A stretch of 64,000 nt of DNA from Metellina segmentata (lineage: Eukaryota; Arthropoda; Arachnida; Araneae; Tetragnathidae), in assembly GCA_947359465.1 (NCBI GenBank), contig OX375872.1:83198931-83262930 (forward strand), given 5' to 3'. Made by a program: the position numbers and the translations under genes. The first letter of the stretch is position 1. Every line of letters begins with the position of its first letter. Of this stretch, positions 23,011 to 35,712 are shown piece after piece. The notes under the pieces were generated by a model that saw nothing but the letters and a program-made list of their open reading frames with translations, searched no databases and had not been told where the DNA came from.

Positions 23011-26000
23011 ATTCATCACCCTCCAAGGATCTCCGTTTGGAATGGCCCTTATCAGAATAACCCTGCCCTAAAAACACTTGTGTCTTTTGTTGTTTTAATT
23101 TGGATGGTTTCAGCGTATAAACAATTATAAACTATATCAGGAGTGGTTTCTGAGTGATAAAATGCAATCTTCCGTATAAATGAATTAACAGAAACAATTA
23201 CTCTTGTAATAATTACTCATAAACAGAAATAATTACTCTTGGGTAGGCATTTGAAATTGGCTGTCTGCATAATGGAAACTTTTCAGGAATTGATTACACC
23301 ATCAGTGTATTAATATCACAATATGTCTGTTTGAAAGGTTTTTCAAAAATAAACAGCTTAAGGGATTTACGGAGTGTAACAAAAATTGTCAGTACGTAAA
23401 TCGATGAATAGCAAGAATCTTTCCAAAATATTCCAATGGGTCTCTTAAAAACCCCTAGATTTCACAGTTCCGAAACAGTTTTCATAAACGAAGTATAGAT
23501 AAAAAACATTTTATCCAATTTTATTTTTAAATTATACATACCTCTAAAAAAATCAAGTAAATCCTTTGATACCATCTATTTTAATTTTGACATTTCTTAA
23601 TCTATAATTAAGTACTTTAATTAAAGAGGGACAAACATCAAAATTAAAAGCTAATCCATAAAGCTTGAAGCTAATCTAAATGCTTGAAGCTTTTGCTTCT
23701 GGATACTTAAAAAAATTAAAATGAAAGTTCTATAACGAATAAATATCTTAAGGACACTAAGCCTACCTCTAAGTGGAGCTTAACTGCCTCTGTTTAAAGC
23801 AACATACTAGTAACATAAAAATAGGCTTCGCGCTATTGGAAATCCTTGGCCCAGGAGAGAGTTAAGGAAAAAATGAAGCAATCGCTAAATCAAATACAAA
23901 GAACTGAACTTTTATTGATAACAAAAGCTTATAGTAAAACATCAACAGCATAAGCTCTTCAAATATTGGCAGTTCCATTCGAAAGCAGAAATGGAAAAAC
24001 ACTTTACGGATTAAAAGTCGATAAGAGATTTTTGACCTATCGCAAAAAACTTACTATGTGAATGGTATTCGAGCTAAAAAAACCTATATAAATATTGTAA
24101 CATTCATTATGAAAGTAATTTCTCAAGTGGAAAATATATTGCACCTTGGACAGAAATTCTAAAATAATAGGAATTGATGTAAGCAGATTTTGCACTTTTT
24201 TAGACATACAAATATTGTCAGACATACAAATATATATATTTGCTTACAGAAGCATTGGCATCTTGAAAGCTTAGATAAGATTTTTGTCAAAACATTATCG
24301 TAAAGGTAATCCCTTACGAAGAAATCCAATGCTGTTAAATGGTGCTGGCTACAATGACGTACCATGCCTCCAGGGAATATGAAAATTCCCGAGAGACTGG
24401 GGCTGTTCAGAGGTCGATTGAATTCCGAAGACATTTTAAACACGGGTTGAAATACTTGTTCATTCAATTAATAAGACAGTAAACTAGAATACACAAGTAA
24501 GTATACAATACCTAATAATTAATCGAGAATATAAATGATCTAATCATGAATTAGAATAGAATTTGTTGCTTTCTATTGATTAATCTAAATTACAGCTAAA
24601 CTTAATCAGTTAAGAAATTTAGATTATATTGTTAATAATTACATTACGTAAATATTACAACTGTCTAGGCGTTGAGCTCACAACTAATCATAAATTCACC
24701 GCTGTGCTATAGTAGCTGCTCTTCAAACAATCAATTAGCATCTTGAAGCTTTACCGCTAGAAAAAAATCAACATTCCCATAGCTGTGCAAAATGCACACA
24801 GCGATATCTGACTCATAAATGGACAAGACAATGAAATGTTTAAGATTTGTTTGTTTGTGTTTTGTACTTTAAAACACTTGTAAGTTTATTATCATGCTGC
24901 TTTCTATTATAATCTTGTAAGTTTTTGGTACCATTTCTAATAAAATGCGAAAAATACTTGCTTCAAGAAAACTTACATAAAACAACACATTTGAGTTAAT
25001 GTTAACTAATTTAACCATCATACTGCTTATAAAATGGTTTATTTCATTTTTGACTTTCCAGAGACAGATTCATAGTTTTATTTTGACTTTAATCTCGAAA
25101 ACGATAGGAGCCAGACTGTTATCAAAGCACTACGGAAAATCTTTAGCGTTAAGTAGTGAAGATGAATTAATTTTAAGACGAAAATAAACGAAGTGAAATT
25201 CGATTAATTTTAACCAAAATTTTTCCGCTAGAAATCAATCGACATGTTTTTGGAAAAACTCCCTACTTAGCTCCAGCACAGAGCAAGCACAAACACATTT
25301 ATTAATTTCCTTTAGACCTACCTGCTACAGCAGAATTTCTTTTCATTCTAATCAGAAGAAACAAAGTTATTCAAGAAATAAGTGGTCCGTACCCATTGAA
25401 ACACCCAGTAATTACATAAAAGATCTTCTAAGTAATACTTAAACTCCCAAAATTAACGTTCTTTATACTGGAAAGACAGTTTTCTTTTGTGCTTTTGACT
25501 ATTTTTAGTAAGCAATCAATGAAAAATATCGATTCACGAGCAACAATTTATTCAGGTAATCGATTATTAAATGTTTCCTTCTATAGCAGCAAATTTGAAT
25601 GAGAGCTTTAACACAACTAAGAGCTCCTCTATCATAATTTACTTAATCCTAAATATAATATATATGTATATAATTAATGATTTAACCTATATCTCCAGTT
25701 GAACAGGTCCAAATTAATATTTTATATGTATTCCCAGTCAAATGGCTTCGCAATCAATTATAAAGAAAACTTTCATGATAAATTTTTCAATACAAAGCAA
25801 CTGAAGTGTTCAAAGTAATAAAGCATCTTTTGCTTTGAATAATTTCGATTTTCCGATTCAATTACATTTTATGTAATTTAAAAGCTTTATTATTAAAAGA
25901 AAAGTTTTATATGAAAGTTAGATATTGTGGAACACAGACACCCCATTGAAGTTGAACAATCACAAATGTGCACTTTTATTCCTCATGATTTTACTTAGGT

Positions 26001-27135
26001 TAAAGTGTTGGTAGAATTTAAAAAGTGCATAAAATATTAACAAAACTAAATTTTTTACTTATTTATTGATTGGAATAATTTTAATGATTAGAGAGAATCG
26101 ACAAATTGAAAATTTACAGTGCACGATGTTAAGAATTAGAAATATACTATACCATTGAATTAATTGGATGCTATATCCAGTTCATTGTAAGGCAAATGAA
26201 TACTTAGTAAATATATATTGCTTGCAATGACATTAATCATTTTAATTAAGTTCATTAACTGAATCATCTTTTTATAAAAATGATTGTTTTTGTTTTTCAG
26301 TTTGTAAGGAGGAATAATGCAGGTGAAGCCCAAAAGGGTTAATGATAATTAGAAATTCGGAAGAAAACAATGATGAATAACTTTAATAAGCATTCCAGAG
26401 GTAAACTAAATACCAACCACAATGTTTTTATAAAGTTGGAAAATAAATTATGGTTAAAAAGATGAACTATTAAGGTTTTAGGGGATCATTCGACTTGAGA
26501 GCTTCCTCACAAAGTAAAAACTGATTTTGTAAGAACACAAAGTTGAATATATTTGCTATTTGCATAACTTGTGTACAAACTTAAATGTTCACTTTCCTCT
26601 AATTACTTAACCTGTCTAAAACAAGCCAATATTTTGTTTTCATTAGATTAAAAACATCGAATTATTTATTAGCTCCGAAAGACTACGCAGAAATATTCTG
26701 TAATGTATTGCATAATAATACTAATTTGATTTGTTCTATAAATCCGAAAATTATGCAATTAACTAAACTCTAGATTGAAACACAAACAATTTGAAAGTTG
26801 AAGCCACTTGGGAAACATTGAAAAATTGTTTACAACTTACTCTATTCATTCCTGAGTTTTGAAAATTTTTAATTCCTCACGTATTCAAAATCTATTATAA
26901 TACAAGCACTGAATTTTCCATTAGTTTTAGTGATTTAAAATGTGTTAAATAAAGCGCATTTTCGTGCTCTTTAACATTTTTCATCTACAAGAAATGCTAC
27001 GATGGTACAAAACACCTTTTGACGAGGGATGCATAAAATGTAGCCCGCGGTCCTCATGCGGGCCTCCTTTGATTTGCTAGACATTCGGTTCACCATGCGT
27101 TCGTTAATAAGTCGCACAGTACTTTGTTGTGAGAT
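23011..27135. other. 4-kb stretch without recognisable genes
   Basis: Very AT-rich. A 102-codon minus-strand frame (24159-24467) and a 62-codon plus frame (24999-25187) have no motif. AATAATTACTC recurs three times near 23200-23240. No SINE boxes, TIRs or protein relics were seen until the hAT fragment. Confidence 0.45.
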
Positions 27136-27320
27136 AATGAATTAAAATGCTCAAGTCTCTCTGGGTCAACAGATATCAGTGAACAAACTTTTTCAGTCAT
27201 TAATATCACTAAATTAAAATATAGGAACCGACTAATGAAAATTTAGAAACAATTTTGCGATTGGCTATTACAAAAATCAACCACCTATTAAAGCAATTAT
27301 TAAATCAACTCAATGTAACT
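27136..27320 (+). pseudogene. hAT transposase C-terminal (dimerisation) relic
   Basis: A short remnant of the C-terminal region of an hAT-superfamily transposase, the domain through which these enzymes dimerise. In one frame (from 27136): SGSTDISEQTFSVINITKLK then YRNRL, which matches the family pattern G-S-x(3)-(C/S)-E-x(2)-F-S-x(2)-(N/K)-x(2)-K-x(3)-R-x-R-L. A one-base frame change near 27239 leads to NLETILRLAITKI, the expected continuation. No upstream BED finger or catalytic core is visible. 27038-27070 (AGCCCGCGGTCCTCATGCGG) is an isolated GC-rich patch just upstream that may belong to the same element. Which hAT group it belongs to cannot be told. Confidence 0.65.
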
Positions 27321-29016
27321 CATCAAATTAAATTATTCATTTACTTTTATTATCTTTCTTTAGTATCAATACATAAAATATAAATAATATGAATAATAAA
27401 CGTCAATAAATAAATAGAAATAATATATGATACATAACTTCATGTTTCTTGTCGGCGCTCCAATAAGTCATAGTGTCTATATGGCCCTTGGTCTTAACAA
27501 GTTTGAGCATTCCTGTAACCTAAACAATAACCTAAAAAAACATAATAAATTATACTATGACTATTCTAGATACAAAATAACAGACCATATACAAAAGTTT
27601 TTGTTTTATATTTTATTACAGTTTTTCATTGAAGGATTTCGAAAAACAGCCTATGATTCTGATGAATATCTTGATTGCTGAATTGGACTGACTGTATATA
27701 CATACGCAATTTATGAGTAACTAATAAAGTTTGAAAATTGAGTGTTTTTGTCTTTAAAGCTTCAAGCAATATATTCTGTTTTTATGAACTTTTATAAGTA
27801 ATTCCATTTTCATTCAAAACATAATAAATTGTTTAAATAGCTTAGAAGGAAAATTTGAGATTATTAAGGGAACGCGATGTGAATCGAAGAAAAATTGATA
27901 TTTTTAAGTCCATGTAATTATTCTTTTCAAAAATATATAAAAACGAATAGAAAAAAAGCTTTAAATTAATAATGCGTTAGATGTAATTTATTTAAAATAA
28001 TAATACATATTATTTGAAATAAATCGAAATAATAAACTAATTGCAATGAACTGCATAAGCATGGATTCTTTAGTGCTGCTGAAAAGATCACGAAATAGAA
28101 AAAATTGTGTAAAGTAACATCTGGAATAACTAGAAACTATAACACACACAAATTTAGTCGAAAAGATTGAGACTATAATTAATTATACAATAATTTAGTA
28201 AAGAACGTGGAACACTTTAAAATTAGATAACTCTTTCTCAGAGCGGAATTACATTGAAAGTTAATCCTAATATTTTTATTCAAAATAACATCGATTCATA
28301 CTTGGATTATTGAACATTGTTTATAAATTGGAAACGTAAAGTGGTGTATAATATTTCTTTTGAATAAAAATGATCAAATACAAATAGAATTTGAAATATG
28401 GTAAGCATGAATATTTGCCACTCTTATTTATGTAAACAAAGGTATAAGAGACTACTTCGAATCTAGAAAAAATTATAAATTCAAGAAAACCGTTTCAAAA
28501 GTAAATTATGGTGAGTTCAGAAAGTGAAAAATTCATCTTTTAACAATAATCTAAGAAGAATCATAACTACTAGTTTTATGACAGGAAATAATAGTGGATA
28601 ATTCAAAGGTTAAATTTCCAAGGAGAACGATCAGTAAAATTAATTTTACGAGGTGAGGAATAAATGTGGAATGGATGATAAGTACTAATTATCTTTAAAT
28701 GTACAAACTCAAAATTGATAAAGTTGTTTGAAAGATCATCTTTTGTTTCAAAGGGATATGATTGATTGAGTTGAAATGGTATAAATTTTAGAATTTATAA
28801 GTTTTAATTTTGTGTGAAAAGATCATTTAATATTTTTTCAGATCCATAATATGGAAGTCGCCAAGTTTATATTTAGGTTTTGTTTAGTATCTTTTGTTTC
28901 TTCATATTTAATTTCTTTCCTTATTATGTTTGATGCAAAGAAAATGCTGGATCTTTTACTTTAATACGAGAACAGCCGGATTTTAGACAAACCTAAAACC
29001 ACCGTTGGAGGTCAAC
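27321..29016. other. No recognisable gene or repeat
   Basis: Contains an 84-codon plus-strand frame (27427-27681) without motif. Otherwise AT-rich spacer between the hAT and piggyBac relics. Confidence 0.45.
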
Positions 29017-29831
29017 TTAACCCTCATAAGAAATGTAAGCAATATCAAAGTAAATTTTTTCTAAGTGTTAAGAATGTTGAAGCGAAAGTATATTAGAGTT
29101 TATATAGTTTTTTTTTAGTTTTCGAGTTAGTTTTTAAAAATTTTGTGTTCAGTTTTTAGAGCCAATTCTTTCTTCTTGCTTAAAAAAGTTTTTTTTTTTT
29201 AAACTAAATGTACTATAATGTAACTATAATATTACAAAATATTATGCATTACATTACAATATAGTATAATGTAATGTAATGTATAATGTATAACACAATA
29301 TTATATGTATATTGAAATGTATAATATTACGTAATATTTTTTCGCAGGAGTTCTAGTGATAAGAACACAAACAAAAGATACAAATGCAAATAATACAAAT
29401 TAGTACACAACATGTTTCAAAGTGAGATTATAAAAACATAAACTGAGAATAAACACACAATGTGCTCCAAAGTTCAACAGACATTAGCGCAGGTGAAACA
29501 ATATGCACGCATGGCAGTGACAGCAATACATTTATCGCAAATTGGTTTCTGGCAACTCTCACAACTGGCAGAAGTCTTATTCTGTCCCTTGCAAAGTTCA
29601 AAGGCACATTTCTTTCATTTTGGGGTCTGTACTCGAACAATTGGGGACATCTGTTGTGCAAAGCACCAATTCGTAGTTCTTCCACGAGCACAATAATAAA
29701 TTCTCGATGTGAAATTTTGGAGCACGAGGATTCCTTGAAGATTAGCCAAGCATTGAGTTCAGCAATGTCTAGGATATTATAAAAAAACATGAAGAGGCCA
29801 CCTGGAAGTTCCACATTTCGTAGTATATTTT

Positions 29832-29863
<32 letters not shown>

Positions 29864-30206
29864 CATATACTCTGTCTACTCAATCCTATCGACATGTTTT
29901 ATACGGAAAAATGCTTACACATTGGTCGAAATCAGAAACACCGAGAACACAGCTGTGAAAAGTGGCGTCAAGCTCCGTTCTCGATAGTAGCTGCAGAAGG
30001 ACTGGTTCCCCTTCAAAAGTTCTGTAGCACACCATCGCTTGCTAGGCTAGGATGCAAGCGCATTTCAGAGAACAGTAAGAGGGCTTAGAGCGCGATAAGA
30101 GCTGCGTGTTTTGTGTTCCTCCAAACGCAGAAAACAAAACTGAGGCATTGGTAATTCAAAAACAGACATTCACTTGAAAATCGGTCATTTTTCTTATGAG
30201 GGTCAA
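29017..30206 (-). mobile_element. piggyBac-like element, internally deleted
   Basis: Bounded by 13-bp perfect inverted repeats: TTAA-CCCTCATAAGAAA at 29017-29033 and TTTCTTATGAGGG at 30190-30202 followed by TCAA (a one-base-decayed TTAA). TTAA target sites and CCC...GGG termini are the hallmark of the piggyBac superfamily, and the transposase fragment inside confirms it. At about 1.19 kb it is roughly half of a full element; the catalytic core should lie towards the right end and is not recognisable. A low-complexity TAATG-rich block fills about 29215-29340, and a short (TA)n lies at about 29838-29862. GGGTCAAAATGA at 30201 recurs as GGGTCAAAATGACCCC at about 30381, beyond the right TIR, so the true end could be further out. 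Confidence 0.75.
29474..29830 (-). pseudogene. piggyBac transposase, C-terminal remnant
   Basis: On the minus strand, one frame reads GLFMFFYNILDIAELNAWL at about 29740-29800, then SHREFIIVLVEELR: the conserved C-terminal helices of piggyBac transposases (the family has a hydrophobic FF/FYN-(I/M)-(L/I)-D-I-x(2)-(L/V)-N-A block here). Downstream the reading changes frame: between about 29612 and 29474 the other frame has a cysteine-rich tail with CAFELCKG, CESCQKPICDKCI and CFTCANVC before a stop. This matches the zinc-binding cysteine-rich domain that ends piggyBac transposases and binds the transposon end. The DDD catalytic core is missing. The frameshift and deletion make it inactive. Confidence 0.75.
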
Positions 30207-30797
30207 AATGATCCCTGTTGGCTGTTCTAAGTATTTCTTGGATTATTTGATTTAATAAGTTACCTAGAAATATGAAAAAATTGTCACAGTACACTTGGAA
30301 TCATTTTAAGGAAAGCAAAAAAATATGAGCTTCGTTGTTCAACTGTATGGTCAAATAAAGCATGGGAAATTGGAAAAAGGGTCAAAATGACCCCAATTGC
30401 GCTTCTAGTGATAAAAGATTAGTGTCATCAAAATATTTTAAAGTAAATGACTATTTAATGATTTATTGCATATCAATTCCATCTTGTGTTCTCGAATCGG
30501 TGATCCGTCTCTATACAAATGGAGAAGTTAACAGATATGTACACCCAGTGTAAAAATTTATGTAAGTATTTATAACACATAATTATTTTGAATGTTAATT
30601 TAAATAATAATGATTTGTAATAGATTTAGATGTAAAGTTAAATAAAGTGTATCTAGAAGCAAACAAGAATGGTTATCTTAACAACGCTTGATTTTTTATA
30701 TGCTTCGAAAACGTTAAAGCATTCATGGATCTACATTCATAAAAATTTGGTAACCATTACACATCCTAATTTCATTGTAATCTTTTCAAAACTACCA
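30207..30797. other. Spacer right of the piggyBac relic
   Basis: Holds the second GGGTCAAAATGACCCC copy at about 30381-30396. No protein-like frame. Confidence 0.45.
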
Positions 30798-31028
30798 TTA
30801 ATCCTCTTGGAAGCTTTCTTGGCGAGGCATATCGTTATCATCAAAACTGATCAGATCTTGATGGACGAGGTATCTCGTCATTAGAACAAAAACTGGACAG
30901 TTTTTCTCGTCTCCATTAAAAAATAAACATAAAGGAACAGTATATTGATGACGAGGTATCTCGTCATTAATAAAATTGATCAGCTTTTGATAGGCAAAAC
31001 ATCTCGTCAAAACAACTTGGAGGGTTAA
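30798..31028 (+). mobile_element. TTAA palindromic repeat, copy E
   Basis: TTAA on both sides (30798-30801 and 31025-31028). Left terminus TCCTCTTGG, right terminus AACAACTTGGAGGG. Interior has GATCAGATCTTGATGGACGA (module 1) and GATGACGAGGTATCTCGTCA. It is the third copy in which both TTAA sites survive (with G and K). Confidence 0.85.
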
Positions 31029-31677
31029 AGAACAAATTGCTAGCCAAATAGTAATTCCTACATTAATAGTTCATTTCAACTACACTGAAGTTTACTTAAA
31101 ATAAGGGAAAATATATTATTTTTCATCATTAATAAAATAATAAAGACGCATAAACATTTCATTACATAAAATAATGAACAACATATCGCTGGCGTAATGT
31201 CATTTCTTTTGATGGGATAACTTGAGTAATTCAAGCGTAGAAATGGTTGTGAAATACGCATCATTACATATCAAACACTAATGCTACAGTACGTGCAACT
31301 AAAGTACGTTCATCATGAGACGTAAATTAAAAAAATAATATCAAAGGTTTTTCTAAGGATAAATAAAGAAGTGAATCGTATAGTTCTGTGCTATTTGCAC
31401 AGGAGGGGGTCCACTCAGGAAGAAAAGCTATCGGCAAGCTCAAATGTCAGGGAACACCAGGGAATTCCCAAAATATCTCCCCATCAGACACCCTTTCGTT
31501 CCAAAGCTTCATTAGGATTTTTGTCTCATCTAAATCTCTCGACCATGCACTCTTGTCAGAACGGACACACCGGAGCTTATTTCCAAAGCTTGTTAGGAAG
31601 TTTATACTACCCCTGAAAACAACGGGATTAAAAAAAAGTGTTCTTAACCTGTAGAAGGGGCATTGTTCTAAAAAAGA

Positions 31678-31679
<2 letters not shown>
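31029..31679. other. No supported gene
   Basis: 31371-31654 has two overlapping plus-strand frames of 81 and 88 codons and is a little more GC-rich than its surroundings. Neither translation has a motif I recognise. Confidence 0.4.
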
Positions 31680-31723
<44 letters not shown>

Positions 31724-31754
31724 TCTCATCATATATATATATATATATATATAG

Positions 31755-31805
<51 letters not shown>

Positions 31806-31834
31806 CAAATATATATATATATATATATATATAA
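31680..31834. repeat. Compound (TA)n microsatellite
   Basis: Three or four (TA)n blocks separated by CATCTCATCA and, twice, by GCAAA. The repeated GCAAA interruption shows that part of the array was itself duplicated. Confidence 0.9.
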
Positions 31835-32788
31835 TCTCCAACCACATCTGAAAAATTACATTAATATTTAAAAATTGCGTTATGATCATTACATATCGTT
31901 CGAATTTACATAAATTCAATATGCAAAGCAAATATTTACCAGGATCACTTGAGCGGAGATTTTTCTGTCAACCCATATCTTTTCTACCAAGATAATGACT
32001 AATATTAGTAACTGGGTAGTTGTATTTTTAATTAAAGACAAAAAATTTTACTCAAGTGACATAAAAAATGAAACAATCAATTAATATTTCACTTGATTGA
32101 TTTTTAGTGAAATTTCTCCCATTTTGTATTCAAATTTTTTCATTAATAGCCTACTTTTATGCAAAATTTAGGTTTTATATTGAAGCTATAATGATAATTC
32201 AACCACTTTCCAAATTTCGTGTTAAATAGCTTAAGAATAATAGTGCGCGCAGAGAGTGTTAACAATCTCATTCTGATAATTCTTCATTTTGACAATTCTG
32301 AGAGTTATTTAATTTAATCATTCTGAGAATGAAGATAAGATGAAAGGGGTAAACCTGAAATAGGGGTGTCCAAAAAACCATAACTGTGAAACTTTATTAC
32401 TGAATTGTGAATTCAAACTTTTTATGCGTTTTTTTATTCAGAACATAACATGTTAGACTTTTTAAATTAATCGAAACATTTTAGAGTTTTTATAGCTATT
32501 ATATCCGCTTAAAAGATGATTGTCTCACCACTAGAGCAGAACGCTTTCATATTTCAGAATAATAAATGTGAGAATATTTATATACCTTAGAATTGATATA
32601 TCTAGAATATTTATGTACTCAGCCTTAATTGTTTGAAGAAGGTTAGTTGGATTACACCACTCCTGAAAGGGTTAAAAACAGCAGAAATAAAAGAACGGTA
32701 CGTCAATATGCACAAGTGAATCTACTATTCAGTAATACGTGGTCGGAATTAGAAAATGTCTGTTGCCACCAGACAGACAGTCATCAAG
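31835..32788. other. No recognisable gene or repeat
   Basis: AT-rich spacer. ATTCTGA(T/G)AAT-type short inverted words near 32270-32330 are the only local pattern. Confidence 0.4.
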
Positions 32789-33065
32789 AGGGTTACACTA
32801 CTGGTGGTTGTCGCACCACCAGATCTCCACCACTAAACCACCAGGAGGGTAAACCACCTGGTGTCCACCTGCTGGTTGTCTCGACGAGATATCTCGTCGC
32901 TAGCAAAACTCCATCAACTCCATCAAGTACGAAAAAATGGAACCAGATCTTGATCTCGGCATCATCAAACAATCGACAATATCTTGATGACTAGGTTTCT
33001 CGTCACGGCAAAATTACCCATATTTTGATGGACGAGATATCTCATTGAAATCTCTTGGAGGGTTA
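32789..33065 (+). mobile_element. TTAA palindromic repeat, copy F (composite)
   Basis: Begins with a terminal-repeat-like GGTTACACTACTGGTGGTTG at 32791 and then repeats terminal sequences in both orientations (CCACCAG, AACCACCAGGAGGG, AACCACCTGG, CTGCTGGTTGTC) before the normal interior TCGACGAGATATCTCGTCG at 32881. The right end CTCTTGGAGGG is followed by TTAG. It looks like two or three elements or ends stacked at one site. Confidence 0.7.
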
Positions 33066-34817
33066 GAAGAATACATTTGAGGAGGAGAGAGCGTGCTACA
33101 CGAACAAACGTATGAATGAAACAGGCAGTTCAACACTATCAACTGACTGACTCAATACGTGCCAACCATTTTTATGAGCTTGCTTTTCTATTCAGGAAAT
33201 CCGAAATACATGACTTCATGAAGATGTAGACAACTTACCCACCGCAACAATAATTAACTTTCAGTACAGCCAGTCTCACCAATGAAATATTCTTTGTTAG
33301 ATCGAAATTGCGCTGTCTTCCTCCTCTGCTACATTGGTGAACAGGACATCATTACGAACACGCGAGCTTTTAAGTAAACCATATGGGGCTTTTGACTAAC
33401 ACCAGTTGGCACTCGCTACATCAAGGATGGTATATATATAAAAGTAATAATAATTCATTCCAATAAAATGTATGGAGGCAAGACACACTTTTCCTAGTTA
33501 AAGATGGAATTTGCTTACACTCCTAGAAAGAATTTTATTTGAAATAATATTTCTGTAATGAAACAAATAAAATTGTAAAAAATATCTTATGCTACTGAAA
33601 ACTTCTTGAATGGGAAGATAAAATGTCCATTTCGATCCAAACAACTCTGAATTTACTCAGTTGTTTATATAATGTACTGGTGCCGATAATGGTCAATTTA
33701 GAAAGTATCAGGTAGAACTTGAGCTTAAGAATAAGATGAAAGTATTATTAAAATATTAAAGTATTACAAGCTTTTTCCGTAAACAATAAATGACATTTCT
33801 AAAAGACCCATTTGGTTGTTCAAATGAGCATGTAAAATAAGGTGGAGAATTGGAGCTGGTTGAATACGGAAGGATTTACTTACCCCGTAACCTCCATCAT
33901 CGTAGCCTTTTTTTTTCTTTCTCGTTATAATTTCAGAGAAATACTGTTCATTTATCCTAAAATAGTATATTAATCAATGTTCCTCCTGCTCTCGCTGCCC
34001 CTCTAATCTTGATTTTAACAAAAATATAGTTCAATTTAACTATAGCTATCTCATCTATTTCACTTCTGTCATCTTAGACAGGAAACCCATTAACTCTTCG
34101 AAATAATACATGTTAGCACAGACCCCTCCCATCTCCAACTGACACTCTTAACCAACTAACACGGACTCTCCTCTTATATCACTTGTCAAACTATCAAATA
34201 TTTATATTACTGGGATCACTTTTTGTCCCTGTAAATACTTTTGTAATTTGTTTTGAAGTTGCCATTTGATCTTCTCTATTAAATTTTTTTCATTAATGTA
34301 AGAACAAATTACACACTGATAAACTCGCCTTTTATTCTGACTAGCATTAAGTACAATAGATGTTCATAGTATTCATTAACCAGCGTGATTTTATAGCTTG
34401 TCAAAAAATATTTTCGATAAGCACATTAGACACTTTTATTCATCAGGAAAAAAGTTTGTTCAAATAAAATCGTTCCAAACAATTTGCTTCCTAAAATTAT
34501 GTTAGTATATTGTGGAGTGTATATATACATATGTAAGCAGCGTATATATACATATCCACTGCTTTCCGAAAGTTAAGCACGCGATGCAAATTTTCAGCTT
34601 CTAAATGCGTGCTTTAATTTCATCGAGTGAAACTCACGGTAGAATATACAAATATCAATATTTGTATTTGCCCAATCAGAATTTACTCTTCAGAAGTATG
34701 CAAATTAGGCATTGGTTGACAGCGCCTTTCTGAAGACTTTCAATAGATGAGTTTAAATGTTGATAGAAATTTTTTGAAAGACGATTCTCTGGTTATTTTG
34801 GATTAGATAAGGCAATT
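33066..34817. other. No supported gene
   Basis: A block at about 33323-33350 (CTACATTGGTGAACAGGAC) resembles the junction after the 5' LTR of some arthropod gypsy elements, but no LTR or gag frame accompanies it. ATATATACATAT(A/G) occurs twice near 34521 and 34542. Confidence 0.35.
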
Positions 34818-35712
34818 ATGAGTCAAAGAAGACGATTGATGAGTTCAACTCATGCGTGCTGTGGAACGGCTTAAAGTAGGGCAGTCTGTTAAGACGTCGC
34901 ATTTTTCTTTCGTGTTGACCACTATGTGATTTCTCGTCTATGCAAACAATATTAAACGAGTGGGTCAGTTGTCCGGAGACCTATTCCCCGTAGTCCAAGG
35001 GATATCACACCCTCTTATGATAAGTATATGGCTTTACTGGCTAAGCGGCAATTGACGAGCGACTGGGTCAACTCTAAGAGAAATAGCCTGTGCAACAATT
35101 GGTAGGTCAATATCTGCTACTACTATGTGGTAAAGGCTATACATGTAAGTACTATATGGCCTGATACCACGAATTTAAGCCCCTTTAAGGGTCAAAGCCA
35201 GAAGAGCACTGTTGAGGTGGTCTCGTGATGATTCGAATTAGAAAGCAGTGAATGCGGAAAATGCTCAGTGATATCATTGAACACCACGCCTTTTGTGTGC
35301 CAGTGTATCTGGTTGTACTAAAGGCGTGTAGGATGGATTTTCTCTGAGCTATCTCACCGATCTATATAACTTTACAGGAGGTACTATGACGTCTGAAAAG
35401 CCCCGTGTCTTACCCCATTGTGAAACTATTCTGCAGCATTTGTCCAATAAAGCACTTCCATATAGAGAAAACCTGGTGGATGAATACCTTGAAAGTGAAG
35501 GCATTGCTCACATAGAGTGGCCACCATATTCGCCCGACCTCAACCACTTCGAATATCTTTGTGATGTCCTTGAATGCGCTGACTCTGTCCTTGTACCTCT
35601 CCAACAACTCTCAGAGCTGAAAACTGCCCTATTAAAGGAATGGCAGTTATTGCCCTCATGTGAGCTTGACCACCTAATTCGATGTGTGCAACGACACTAC
35701 GGAGCTTTATGA
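34818..35712 (+). pseudogene. Tc1-like transposase pseudogene (D34E type)
   Basis: A near full-length but frame-broken Tc1 transposase. The probable start is ATG at 34818 (MSQRRRL). The N-terminal helix-turn-helix region RAVERLKVGQSV follows in a shifted frame from about 34853. Later pieces such as GSTLREIACATIGRS sit around 35063. The C-terminal part is open from 35386: YRENLVDEYLESEG, IEWPPYSPDLN, FEYL and an end at 35710. The second catalytic Asp is Asn (codon at 35446), while the Glu is kept (codon at 35551). I count 34 residues between them, the Tc1 spacing. Several stops and frameshifts lie between 34900 and 35380. I could not identify terminal inverted repeats. Confidence 0.82.
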
